Assembly (NCBI GenBank): GCA_943372725.1
Contig: CALRZT010000026.1
Span: 1-24,242 of the forward strand
Direction of reading: 5' to 3'
Origin: CAMDHY01 sp943372725
Lineage (GTDB): Bacteria; Pseudomonadota; Alphaproteobacteria; Rhizobiales; Segnochrobactraceae
DNA length: 24,242 nucleotides
Part shown: positions 16,382-23,246 of the stretch, piece after piece
Layout of the letters: the number at the start of each line of letters is the position of its first letter
Numbering within the stretch: position 1 is the first letter of the stretch
Program-made: the position numbers and the translations under genes
Notes under the pieces: model-generated
Seen by the model: the letters and a program-made list of their open reading frames with translations, nothing else
The model's database searches: none
What the model was told of the DNA's origin: nothing

Positions 16382-17329
16382 TCACTCTCCGATGTCGCGG
16401 GCGGCGCGGCGCTTGTGGGCGGCGAGCGCCATCAGCCGGCGGTCGCGCCACTTCTGGCGGTCGACGAGCTTGTCGGCTGGCACGGCCGCGCGGCGGTCGC
16501 GCTCGATGCCTTCCAGCACCGGCCCGGCCCAGTCGACGCGCCGGGTGAAGGCGGGGTGCAGGTTTTCGTAGATGCCCTGGTAGCGCTCGACATAGTCGCG
16601 CACGCCGCCGGGCGCGTTGAGATCGATCGTCTCGAACGGCCCCATGAACGACCAGCGCAGCGCCAGCCCCTCGCGGATGCCGACATCGACGTCCTCGACC
16701 GTCGCATAGCCGTCGGCGACGAGGCGGAACGCCTCCTCGAGCAGCGCGCCCTGCATGCGGTTCATCACGAAGCCGTCGAGCTCGCGCTTCATCACGATCG
16801 GCGCCTGGCCGGCCGCGACGAGGAACGCGCGAGCGCGCTCCACCGTCTCGGGCGTCGTCCACGGCGCCGGCACCACCTCGGCGGCCGGGATCAGGTAGGG
16901 CGGGTTGATCGGGTGGACGACGAGGCAGCGGTGCCGCCCCGGCAGGGCCTCGGTAAAGGCCGAGGGCAGGATCGCCGACGTTGAGCTCGCCAGCACCGCG
17001 TCCGCCGGCGCCGCTGCGTCGAGCCTGGCGAACAGCGGGATCTTCACGTCGAGCCGCTCGGGTGCGTTCTCCTGGACGTAGGACACCCCCGCCAGCGCCG
17101 CCTCGAGCGTTGCTGCCGCCGTGATGCGGGCGAGCACCATCTCCGGCGTCGCTCCGTTCAGGAGGTCGTTCTCGGCGAGCGTCGGCAGCACCTCGGCGAT
17201 GTAGGCGATCGCCGCCGCAGGCGCCGCTGCCGCCTCGTCCCACAACCGCACGGCATGGCCGGCGCGGGCGAACGAGATCGCCCAGGCGCGCCCGATGAAC
17301 CCCGTTCCGATGATCGCGACGTTCGCCAT
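16382..17329 (-). CDS. 3-hydroxyacid/3-hydroxyacyl-CoA dehydrogenase family, L-gulonate 3-dehydrogenase (CRYL1)-like
   Basis: A 315-aa NAD-dependent dehydrogenase that oxidises a 3-hydroxy acid to a 3-keto acid. The N-terminal Rossmann fold has GTGFIG (8-13) and acidic D31, suggesting NAD. ENAPERLDVKIPLF, LASSTSAILPS and VVHPINPPYLIP follow, with the His-Glu pair H139/E151, then DGFVMNRMQGALLEEAFRLV and RWSFMGPFETIDLNAPGG. The HPxNPPYxIP and GPFETxxLNAxGG signatures resemble lambda-crystallin/L-gulonate 3-dehydrogenase more than L-carnitine dehydrogenase, and there is no fused thioesterase. The ATG overlaps the SDR stop by one base (TGATG), so translation is coupled. It probably makes the 3-keto acid that BKACE cleaves. 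Confidence 0.88.
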   Translation of the reverse strand: MANVAIIGTGFIGRAWAISFARAGHAVRLWDEAAAAPAAAIAYIAEVLPTLAENDLLNGATPEMVLARITAAATLEAALAGVSYVQENAPERLDVKIPLFARLDAAAPADAVLASSTSAILPSAFTEALPGRHRCLVVHPINPPYLIPAAEVVPAPWTTPETVERARAFLVAAGQAPIVMKRELDGFVMNRMQGALLEEAFRLVADGYATVEDVDVGIREGLALRWSFMGPFETIDLNAPGGVRDYVERYQGIYENLHPAFTRRVDWAGPVLEGIERDRRAAVPADKLVDRQKWRDRRLMALAAHKRRAARDIGE

Positions 17330-18138
17330 CACAGCGTCTCGACGTTGCCGTCGACGCCGAGCGACTGCCCGGAGAGGTTGGCACCGAGGTCGGAGAGCAG
17401 GAACGCCACCATCGCCGCGACGTCGTGCGGGCTGACCATTCGCCTGAGCGAGACGCGCTCGATGTAGCGCTCCTCCATCTCCTCGTAGGAGATGCCGAGC
17501 TGGGCGGCGCGGTCGCGGATGACGTTGGTGATGCGCGGCCCCTCGACGATGCCGGGCAGGATGGCGTTGACGCGGATGTTCGAGGGTCCAAGCTCCTTGG
17601 CGAGGCTCTGGGTGAAGCCGATCACGCCGAACTTCGCCGCCGAGTAGGGGGAGCGGAAGGCGTAGCCGTGCCGCCCGGCGGCCGACGACATGTTGACGAT
17701 CGAGCCGCCGCCTGCGGCCTTCAGCATCGGCACGGCGCGGCGCGCACAGAGGAACTGGCCGGTCAGGCCGATGTCGAGGCAGCGCCGCCAGGCGGCGGGG
17801 TCGATCTCCTCGACGCCTCCCGTCGGCCCGGCGATGCCGGCATTGTTGATCAGCGCGTCGAGCCCGCCGAACGCGCTCGAGGCGGCTGCGAACAGCCGGT
17901 CGACGTCGGCCTCCGACGAGACGTCGGCCACCTCGGCGGGTGAATCCGGGTGCGTCTTGCGGAAGGCGAACAAGGCCGCCTCGTCGACGTCGCAGACGAT
18001 GACGCGGGCGCCGTGGCGAAGGAGCCGGTCGGTGATGGCGAGGCCGATGCCGGCGGCGCCCGCACTGACCAGCACGCGCTGGCCGGCGAGCCCGGCGGTG
18101 AGGTCTTCGGCGGCGGCGGCGGGGGAGGTGGGGGACAT
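17329..18138 (-). CDS. SDR family dehydrogenase, 2-deoxy-D-ribonate 3-dehydrogenase-like
   Basis: A 269-aa classical short-chain dehydrogenase. The cofactor loop is SAGAAGIG (25-32), with Ala26 where TGxxxGxG normally has Gly; D50 favours NAD; NNAG is 98-101. The catalytic triad is S152, Y165 (SPYSAAKFG) and K169. LPGIVEGPRI, SLRRMVSPHDVAAMVAFLLS and the C-terminal GQSLGVDGNVETL are close to my recollection of the Pseudomonas deoxyribonate 3-dehydrogenase, which oxidises C3 of an aldonate next to a BKACE; this is from memory, not a search. The ATG at 18138 has GGAAAG at proper spacing; a GTG three codons upstream would touch that site. It starts 30 bp after the permease stop. Confidence 0.88.
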   Translation of the reverse strand: MSPTSPAAAAEDLTAGLAGQRVLVSAGAAGIGLAITDRLLRHGARVIVCDVDEAALFAFRKTHPDSPAEVADVSSEADVDRLFAAASSAFGGLDALINNAGIAGPTGGVEEIDPAAWRRCLDIGLTGQFLCARRAVPMLKAAGGGSIVNMSSAAGRHGYAFRSPYSAAKFGVIGFTQSLAKELGPSNIRVNAILPGIVEGPRITNVIRDRAAQLGISYEEMEERYIERVSLRRMVSPHDVAAMVAFLLSDLGANLSGQSLGVDGNVETL

Positions 18139-18168
18139 CGCGGGCACTTTCCGGAGAGGCGGTGAGGA

Positions 18169-20250
18169 TCAGGCGCGGCGTTCGCGCAGCGCGATGACGG
18201 CGCCGAGCACGACGACGCCGTAGAGGATGGCGCGGGTGGCGTAGGGCAGGTTCGAGCCGGCGAGCAGCGTCTGCAGGGCGGTCAGCAGCAGTACGCCGCC
18301 GAGCATGCCGATGTAGTGGCCGCGTCCGCCGGTGATCAGCGCGCCGCCCACCACCACCACCGCGATCGACGGCAACAGGTAGTCGTCGCCCATGCCGAGG
18401 CTCGCCTGGCCGGAGAAGCCGGTGAGCATCACGCCGACGAGGCCGGCGCAGAAGGCCGAGAGCACGTAGACCCAGATCAGCGTCCGCCCGACGGCGATGC
18501 CGGAGAGTTCGGCCGCCCGCGCGCTGTTGCCGATCGCATAGACGCGGCGGCCGAAGGGCGTGCGGGCGAGCAGCACCACCGCGGCGATGGCGAACAGGAC
18601 GACGAAGATCACCACCGGCGTGACGACGCCGCCAAGCCGCGCCGTCATGAACCAGCGCAACAGCGGCGAGGAGAAGCCGGCCGGCGTGCCGCCCGAGTAG
18701 ACGAGCGCGAAGCCCTGGATGAGGCCGTTGGTGGCGAGCGTCATGACGATCGGCGACAGCCCGAGCACGACGATGCCGATGCCGTTCAGGAGCCCGATCA
18801 GGCAGGCGATCAGGAGCACCGCCGGCAGCGCCCAGACGAGCGGCGCGTCGGCGCCCTGCACGAAGCCGGCGAGCAGGATGCCGCAGAGCCCGATCGTCCA
18901 CGGTACCGACAGATCGAGGCCGCCGGTCAGGATCACCGTGCCCTGTCCGAGCGCCAGCACGGCGAGGAAGCTCGACAGCACGATGATCGAGTTCCAGTAG
19001 CCCCAGTTCAGCACCGTGTTGCCGAGGGTGAACTGGGTCACGATGATGACTGCCACGAGGAACAGGTAGGCGGGGAGCGCGATCTTCAGCCCCTCGCCGT
19101 GGCGCACCCAGAACGGCGCCGTCGGGTTCGCCTGCTTGGCGGCGCGCGTCGCCCCCGTCGTGTCGAGGCGGACGTCCGGCCCGCCGATCTGGCGCGGCAG
19201 GGTGCCGGCGCGCCAGGCCTTCAGGTGGGTGGCGGCACCGCGGATCTGGCGGGCGAGCACCGAGTGGCCGCTCAGTGATCCCGCCAGCACTGCGAGCAGC
19301 AGGATGACGCTCTCGGCCACCGTCGAGTAGTAGGCCGAGACGTTCAGCACGAGCAGGATGTTGACGACGATCATCAGGATATAGGCGCCGACGATCGTGC
19401 CGACGGCGCCGCCGCGCCCGCCGCCGAGCCGCGTGCCGCCGACGACGACAGCGGCGAACATCGAAAGCAGCAGCGAGTTGCCGATGAGCGGGTCGCCCGA
19501 GCCGGTCTGGGCGCTGATGAAGACGCCGGCGAGGCCGTAGAAGCCGCCGGCCAGCGTGTAGGTGGCGAACTTCACGAGGTCGACGCGCACGCCGGCGGAC
19601 CGTGCCGCCTCCGGGTCCGAGCCGACCGCGTAGAGCGCCGTGCCGTAGCGCGTCGACTTCAGCCAGAGCCAGAACAGGATGACGACGCCGAGTACGACGA
19701 GCGGCATCGGCAGGAGGTTCGGGATGGCGTCGCCGAGATAGAAGGTCCCGAGGCTCGGCGAGACGAAGCCGCCGGGCTTGTCCATGACGAGCAGCGTGAC
19801 GCCCTGCAGGATGAACATCGTCGACAGCGTCACGACGATCGGCTGCAGGCGCAGGAAGGCGATGAAGAAGCCGTTGAAGGCACCCGTCGCCATGCCGATG
19901 GCGATGCCGGCCGCCGTCCACAGCGCCACCGACGCCTCCATGTCGGCCATGTCCATGTTGGCCGCGAGCACGACGTTGACGAACGAGATCACCGCGCCGG
20001 CCGACAGGTCGAAGCCACCGGACAGGATCACCAGCGTCTGCCCCGCCGCGGCGAGCGCCAGCGTCGCGCCGCCCGAGGACAGGAAGGCGATGTCGAAATA
20101 GCTGAGCGGGCCCGGGCTGATCGCGTCGACCGCAAACAGCAGCACCGCGAAGACGACGATCGCCGTGAGCAGGCCGCGATGCCGCTCGAGCCGCGCACCG
20201 ATGCGGGCGGACGGCCGCGTCGCAGACGTCGAGGAGGTCGCCGCGCTCAT
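18169..20250 (-). CDS. Sugar ABC transporter permease, two RbsC-type domains fused
   Basis: A 693-aa inner-membrane protein with two complete BPD_transp_2 (RbsC/XylH/AraH-type) domains. Domain 1 is about 25-330 (AGQTLVILSGGFDLSAGAVISF, then the ATPase-contact loop AVGSDPEAARSAGV). A hydrophilic linker spans about 331-385, and domain 2 is about 386-690 (LGQGTVILTGGLDLSVPWTIG, then AIGNSARAAELSGIAV). Ribose-type importers usually have one about 330-aa permease acting as a dimer; here one chain supplies both halves. The two halves are diverged, so this is not a recent duplication. The ATG at 20250 overlaps the ATPase stop (ATGA). Confidence 0.95.
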   Translation of the reverse strand: MSAATSSTSATRPSARIGARLERHRGLLTAIVVFAVLLFAVDAISPGPLSYFDIAFLSSGGATLALAAAGQTLVILSGGFDLSAGAVISFVNVVLAANMDMADMEASVALWTAAGIAIGMATGAFNGFFIAFLRLQPIVVTLSTMFILQGVTLLVMDKPGGFVSPSLGTFYLGDAIPNLLPMPLVVLGVVILFWLWLKSTRYGTALYAVGSDPEAARSAGVRVDLVKFATYTLAGGFYGLAGVFISAQTGSGDPLIGNSLLLSMFAAVVVGGTRLGGGRGGAVGTIVGAYILMIVVNILLVLNVSAYYSTVAESVILLLAVLAGSLSGHSVLARQIRGAATHLKAWRAGTLPRQIGGPDVRLDTTGATRAAKQANPTAPFWVRHGEGLKIALPAYLFLVAVIIVTQFTLGNTVLNWGYWNSIIVLSSFLAVLALGQGTVILTGGLDLSVPWTIGLCGILLAGFVQGADAPLVWALPAVLLIACLIGLLNGIGIVVLGLSPIVMTLATNGLIQGFALVYSGGTPAGFSSPLLRWFMTARLGGVVTPVVIFVVLFAIAAVVLLARTPFGRRVYAIGNSARAAELSGIAVGRTLIWVYVLSAFCAGLVGVMLTGFSGQASLGMGDDYLLPSIAVVVVGGALITGGRGHYIGMLGGVLLLTALQTLLAGSNLPYATRAILYGVVVLGAVIALRERRA

Positions 20251-21794
20251 GCCGCGAGCTCCGCCGCCGCCGCGCCGCCACCGAGGGCGGGCCGCATGAT
20301 GGCGCCCTCGGTCAGGTCCTTCGCCTCGATCTCGGCGGCGACCTTGCCGCCATAGAGCACGACGACGCGATCGCAGAGATGCACGAGTTCCGGAACCTCC
20401 GTTGAGTGGAACAGGATCGAGCCACCGGCGTCCGTGAAGGCACGCATCAGGACGTAGAGCTCGTGCTTGGTGCCGACGTCGATGCCGCGGGTCGGGTCGA
20501 ACAGGAGCAGGATACGGCTCTGGGCGAGCAGCCACTTGGCGATGGCGATCTTCTGCTGGTTGCCGCCGGAGAAGCTGCGCACCGGCATCCACAGCGCCCG
20601 CCGGTCGACCTCCACCTGCGCGAACGAGGTCTCGACCGCGCTCGTCTCCGCCTGCGGCCCGATCAGGCCACCGTGGCTGAAGCGGTCGATCACCGGCAGC
20701 GAGGCGTTGTGCTTGCCGGAAAGATTGAGGAACAGCGCCTCGGTCTTGCGGTCCTCGGGCAACAGCCCGATGCCGATGTTGGGGCGCAGCGCCTCGGCCG
20801 GCGAGGTGATCGACACCGTCCGCCCGTCGACGCGGATCTCGCCACGGCGCACCGTGCGCAGGCCGACGCAGGCGAGGAAGAGGTCGAGCTGCCCCATCCC
20901 CTGCAGCCCGGCGACGCCGAGGATCTCGCCGCGCTTCAGCGACAGCGACACCCCGTCGAGCTTGGCGCCGGCGGTGAGGTCATGCGTCGCCAGGACCTCC
21001 GGCGGCGGCACGGCCGGCGCGGCGGGGCGGGGCGGGAAGGTCTTGGCGATCGACCGGCCGATGATCATCTCGATCACCGCCTCGTCGGCGAGCGAGGCGG
21101 TGGCGGCGGTGGCGATGGCGCGGCCGTTCCTCAGCACCGTCAGCCCGTCGCAGAAGGCGCGCACCTCGCGCATGCGGTGCGAGATGAAGACGATGGTGAC
21201 GCCCTCGGCCTTCAGGCGCGCGATGATCTCGCCGAGCCAGTCGACGTCGCGGCCGGCGAGGGTCGAGGTCGGCTCGTCGAGGAGCAGGATCTTCGGCTTG
21301 CGGTAGACGGCGCGGGCGATCTCGATCTTCTGGCGCACCGCCAGATCGAGGTCGCGCACCTCCGCCCCGAGGTCGACGTCGAAGCCGAGGTTGTCGATGT
21401 GGGCGCGCACGGCCGCCTCGGCGGCCCGGCGGCGGATCATGCCGGTCAGCCCGACGGGCGCGTAGGGCAGGAGCATGTTGTCGAGGACGCTGAGATCCGG
21501 GACGAGCGTCATCTCCTGGAACGCCGTCTGGATGCCGCGGGCATGCGACGCGCGCGGCGAGCGCAGCCGCACGGTCTCGCCGAACACCTCGAAGCTGCCG
21601 CGGTCGGGCTCGATCAGGCCGGAGAGCAGCTTGACGATCGTTGACTTGCCCGCGCCGTTCTCGCCGAGCAGCGCGTGCGCCGTGCCGGGGGCGATGTCGA
21701 ACGAGACGTCGTCGACCGCCACCGTCGCCCCGAACGCCTTGCGGACGTTGCGGACCGACACTGCGGCACGGCTGCTGCTCGATCCCTCGGACAA
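20247..21794 (-). CDS. Sugar ABC transporter ATP-binding protein (RbsA/MglA type, two ABC domains)
   Basis: A 515-aa cytoplasmic ATPase energising the permease. Domain 1 has an intact Walker A (GENGAGKS, 44-51) and Walker B (ILLLDEPTS, 169-177), but its signature is LDLAV (149-153) instead of LSVGQ. Domain 2 has an intact signature (SFSGGNQQK, 408-416), a Walker A-like GLQGMGQ without Lys (normal for this class), and Walker B ILLLFDP (428-434), where the usual Asp-Glu is Phe-Asp. One composite ATP site should therefore work and the other looks dead. Start: the TTG at 21794 has GGAGG 8 nt upstream; the alternative GTG at 21809 (5 codons longer) has no Shine-Dalgarno. An ATGA overlap couples it to the permease. 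Confidence 0.93.
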   Translation of the reverse strand: MSEGSSSSRAAVSVRNVRKAFGATVAVDDVSFDIAPGTAHALLGENGAGKSTIVKLLSGLIEPDRGSFEVFGETVRLRSPRASHARGIQTAFQEMTLVPDLSVLDNMLLPYAPVGLTGMIRRRAAEAAVRAHIDNLGFDVDLGAEVRDLDLAVRQKIEIARAVYRKPKILLLDEPTSTLAGRDVDWLGEIIARLKAEGVTIVFISHRMREVRAFCDGLTVLRNGRAIATAATASLADEAVIEMIIGRSIAKTFPPRPAAPAVPPPEVLATHDLTAGAKLDGVSLSLKRGEILGVAGLQGMGQLDLFLACVGLRTVRRGEIRVDGRTVSITSPAEALRPNIGIGLLPEDRKTEALFLNLSGKHNASLPVIDRFSHGGLIGPQAETSAVETSFAQVEVDRRALWMPVRSFSGGNQQKIAIAKWLLAQSRILLLFDPTRGIDVGTKHELYVLMRAFTDAGGSILFHSTEVPELVHLCDRVVVLYGGKVAAEIEAKDLTEGAIMRPALGGGAAAAELAA

Positions 21795-21853
21795 GGCGTC
21801 GGCCTCCACGCATGACCCACCGACCGGCGGGGGCGCCGGGGCGGGGAACCGTC

Positions 21854-21883
21854 GCGGCGGGCCGGGATCGCCGGCGCCGCCGC
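21854..21883. promoter_or_regulatory. Strong stem-loop between binding-protein and ATPase genes
   Basis: GCGGCGG (21854-21860) pairs with CCGCCGC (21877-21883), and inner CCGG (21862-21865) pairs with CCGG (21871-21874), leaving a small bulge and a short loop. It lies in the 108-bp gap after the binding-protein stop and lacks a T tract on the minus strand, so it is not a full terminator. In binding-protein operons such structures often stabilise the upstream mRNA or attenuate read-through, giving more binding protein than membrane components; that role is inferred here. Confidence 0.4.
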
Positions 21884-21902
21884 GCTTTTCAGGGATCGAG
21901 GA

Positions 21903-23030
21903 TCAGTTCTCGGGCTGGCCGACGAGGGCGGCGGCGAGGCCGACTTCGGGGGTCTGCTCGGAGAAGATCGAGGCGAACCAGCCGGGGTTCGGGACGATCG
22001 AGGGCAGGAAGGCGTTGCAGCCGTCCTTCATCTCCTGCCAGGTGCCTTCCTTGCAGAGCTTGATCGTGTCGTTGGTGACGATCGGCAGCGGCAGCACCAC
22101 CTTCTTCGGCACGTCCTTGCCGTCGAGCGCCTCGACGGCGAGCTTCAGCGCCAGCGCGCCGGAGTAGGGGGGCGAGGCGTAGGAGATGCGCGGCGCGCCC
22201 ATCGGCGCGTAGGGCATCGCCGCACCTTCCACCTCGGTGCCGACCGGCAGCGTCTGGATGCGGCCGCCGTTCGAGCCCTCGCCGGCGCACGGCAAAAGCT
22301 GCTCGATCGTCTTGCCGGCCTCGAGTTGCATGGCGTTCGCCGTGTAGCAGCCGACCTGCATCCACAGCCCGTCGATGCTGTCCCAGTTGTGGGTGGCGAG
22401 GATCTTCGAGAGCTCGGTGCGCGCGACCGCCTGGCTCCACATGCCGACCGCCTCGGCGACGATCTTGATGTCGGGGTGCTTGGCGAACACCTCCTTGGCG
22501 GCCTTCGTGCGCAGGGTGTCGACCGAGGTGCCGGGCACGCCGGTGATGGCGATGATGTTGCCCTTGCCGTCGAGCTTCTTCACCAGCCATTCGGCGGTGA
22601 CGCGGCCGGCCTCTTCCTGGTCGATCGAGATGTTGTGAGCGCACGGCTCGGTGATCTCGCCGTCATAGGCGAAGATCTTCACGCCCTTGTCGCAGGCGTT
22701 CTTGACCACCTGGTTCAGGGCTGTCGGCGAGATCGGGAAGATGACGATCGCCTGGGCGCCGGACTGTACCATCGCGTTGATCTGCTGGATCTGGCGCTGG
22801 GCGTTCGGGCCGGCCACCTGCACCTGCAGGTCGACCTTGTCGACCATGCTCTTGTGAGCTGCCATCGCCTTGACCATGTTGGCGGCCTCGGCCTGCCAGT
22901 CGTTGCCGATGTAGCTCATGCTGAGAAAGATCTTGTACTTCTCGGCAGCCTGCGCCGAGGCGGCCATGCCGAGCCCGGCGGCGAGCGCCAGCGCGGCCGC
23001 GGCGGTGCCGCGGATCGATCGGAAATTCAT
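21903..23030 (-). CDS. Periplasmic sugar-binding protein of the ABC transporter (Peripla_BP_4 type)
   Basis: A 375-aa substrate-binding protein for the adjacent ATPase/permease. Its signal peptide (1 to about 28) ends AASAQA-AE. The mature protein begins with the family strand KYKIFLSMSYIGNDWQAEAANMVKAM, followed by QIQQINAMVQSGAQAIVIFP, KIFAYDGEI, EEAGRVTAEWLVKKL, a GKGNIIAITGVPGT strand and DGLWMQVG. This is the ribose/xylose-binding-protein fold. Aromatic residues near the N-terminal strand (Y40, W44) could stack on a sugar ring. ATG 23030 has GGGAGGAAAG immediately upstream. It is the first gene of the operon, with the regulated promoter candidate about 80 bp before it. The ligand cannot be told from the sequence. 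Confidence 0.93.
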   Translation of the reverse strand: MNFRSIRGTAAAALALAAGLGMAASAQAAEKYKIFLSMSYIGNDWQAEAANMVKAMAAHKSMVDKVDLQVQVAGPNAQRQIQQINAMVQSGAQAIVIFPISPTALNQVVKNACDKGVKIFAYDGEITEPCAHNISIDQEEAGRVTAEWLVKKLDGKGNIIAITGVPGTSVDTLRTKAAKEVFAKHPDIKIVAEAVGMWSQAVARTELSKILATHNWDSIDGLWMQVGCYTANAMQLEAGKTIEQLLPCAGEGSNGGRIQTLPVGTEVEGAAMPYAPMGAPRISYASPPYSGALALKLAVEALDGKDVPKKVVLPLPIVTNDTIKLCKEGTWQEMKDGCNAFLPSIVPNPGWFASIFSEQTPEVGLAAALVGQPEN

Positions 23031-23109
23031 CTCTTTCCTCCCATGTGCCGGGCGGCCCGCGCCGCTCCAGGTCTCGTTTGTTGTCGGGCAGCGCTCTCAG
23101 GCGCGGCCG

Positions 23110-23138
23110 CTTATTCGTGATCATAGATCACAGATCAA
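23110..23138 (-). promoter_or_regulatory. Candidate promoter of the catabolic operon (binding-protein gene)
   Basis: Read on the minus strand, TTGATC (23138-23133) and AATAAG (23115-23110) match the -35 and -10 consensus at 4 of 6 positions each and are exactly 17 bp apart. They lie 80-108 bp upstream of the binding-protein ATG in the only markedly AT-rich stretch of this region. The spacer holds the palindromic operator candidate. Confidence 0.5.
23117..23131. promoter_or_regulatory. Palindromic operator candidate GTGATC-ATA-GATCAC
   Basis: A perfect 6-bp inverted repeat with a 3-nt centre, lying wholly between the -35 and -10 boxes of the candidate operon promoter. The most likely ligand is the divergently encoded GntR/FCD regulator. 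It overlaps a tandem array of the heptamer GATCANA (units at 23119, 23126 and 23133, with a partial fourth at 23140), so two helical registers of half-sites are present. Confidence 0.55.
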
Positions 23139-23170
23139 AGATGCTGCAAGGGGTCGCCGGCGGCGTTATG

Positions 23171-23182
23171 GTTGCCGGCAAC
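23171..23182. promoter_or_regulatory. 12-bp perfect palindrome GTTGCCGGCAAC upstream of gntR
   Basis: This sequence is its own reverse complement, about 65 bp before the regulator's start codon. It does not share sequence with the AT-rich operator candidate. It could be a second regulator's site or an mRNA leader hairpin; no direct evidence. Confidence 0.25.
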
Positions 23183-23221
23183 AGGCCGCCCGGCTAAGCA
23201 CCGCGGGTCGGCCGGAGGGGA

Positions 23222-23236
23222 TGGTCCGACGGACCA
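23222..23236. promoter_or_regulatory. Perfect inverted repeat TGGTCCG-A-CGGACCA in the gntR leader
   Basis: Seven-base arms with a single central base, ending 10 bp before the gntR ATG and touching its ribosome binding site. The left half TGGTCCGAC agrees with most of the FadR-subfamily half-site pattern TNGTNNNACNA. Binding here would block translation initiation or transcription of the regulator, that is, autoregulation; this is inference. The arms GGTCCG/CGGACC also occur at 177-191. Confidence 0.4.
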
Positions 23237-23246
23237 GAGGGCATCC

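Noticed and set aside
16382..17329. L-carnitine dehydrogenase, making the locus a carnitine pathway with BKACE
   Set aside because: Carnitine operons also pair such a dehydrogenase with a BKACE, but the sequence signatures fit the CRYL1/L-gulonate type better, there is no thioesterase, and the importer and lactonases are of sugar type. Not fully excluded.
17330..20281. Minus-strand frame joining the CRYL1-like gene with about 980 upstream codons as one giant protein
   Set aside because: The upstream part is Arg/Pro/His-rich and is the out-of-frame reading of the permease and SDR genes; the real start is the ATG at 17329.
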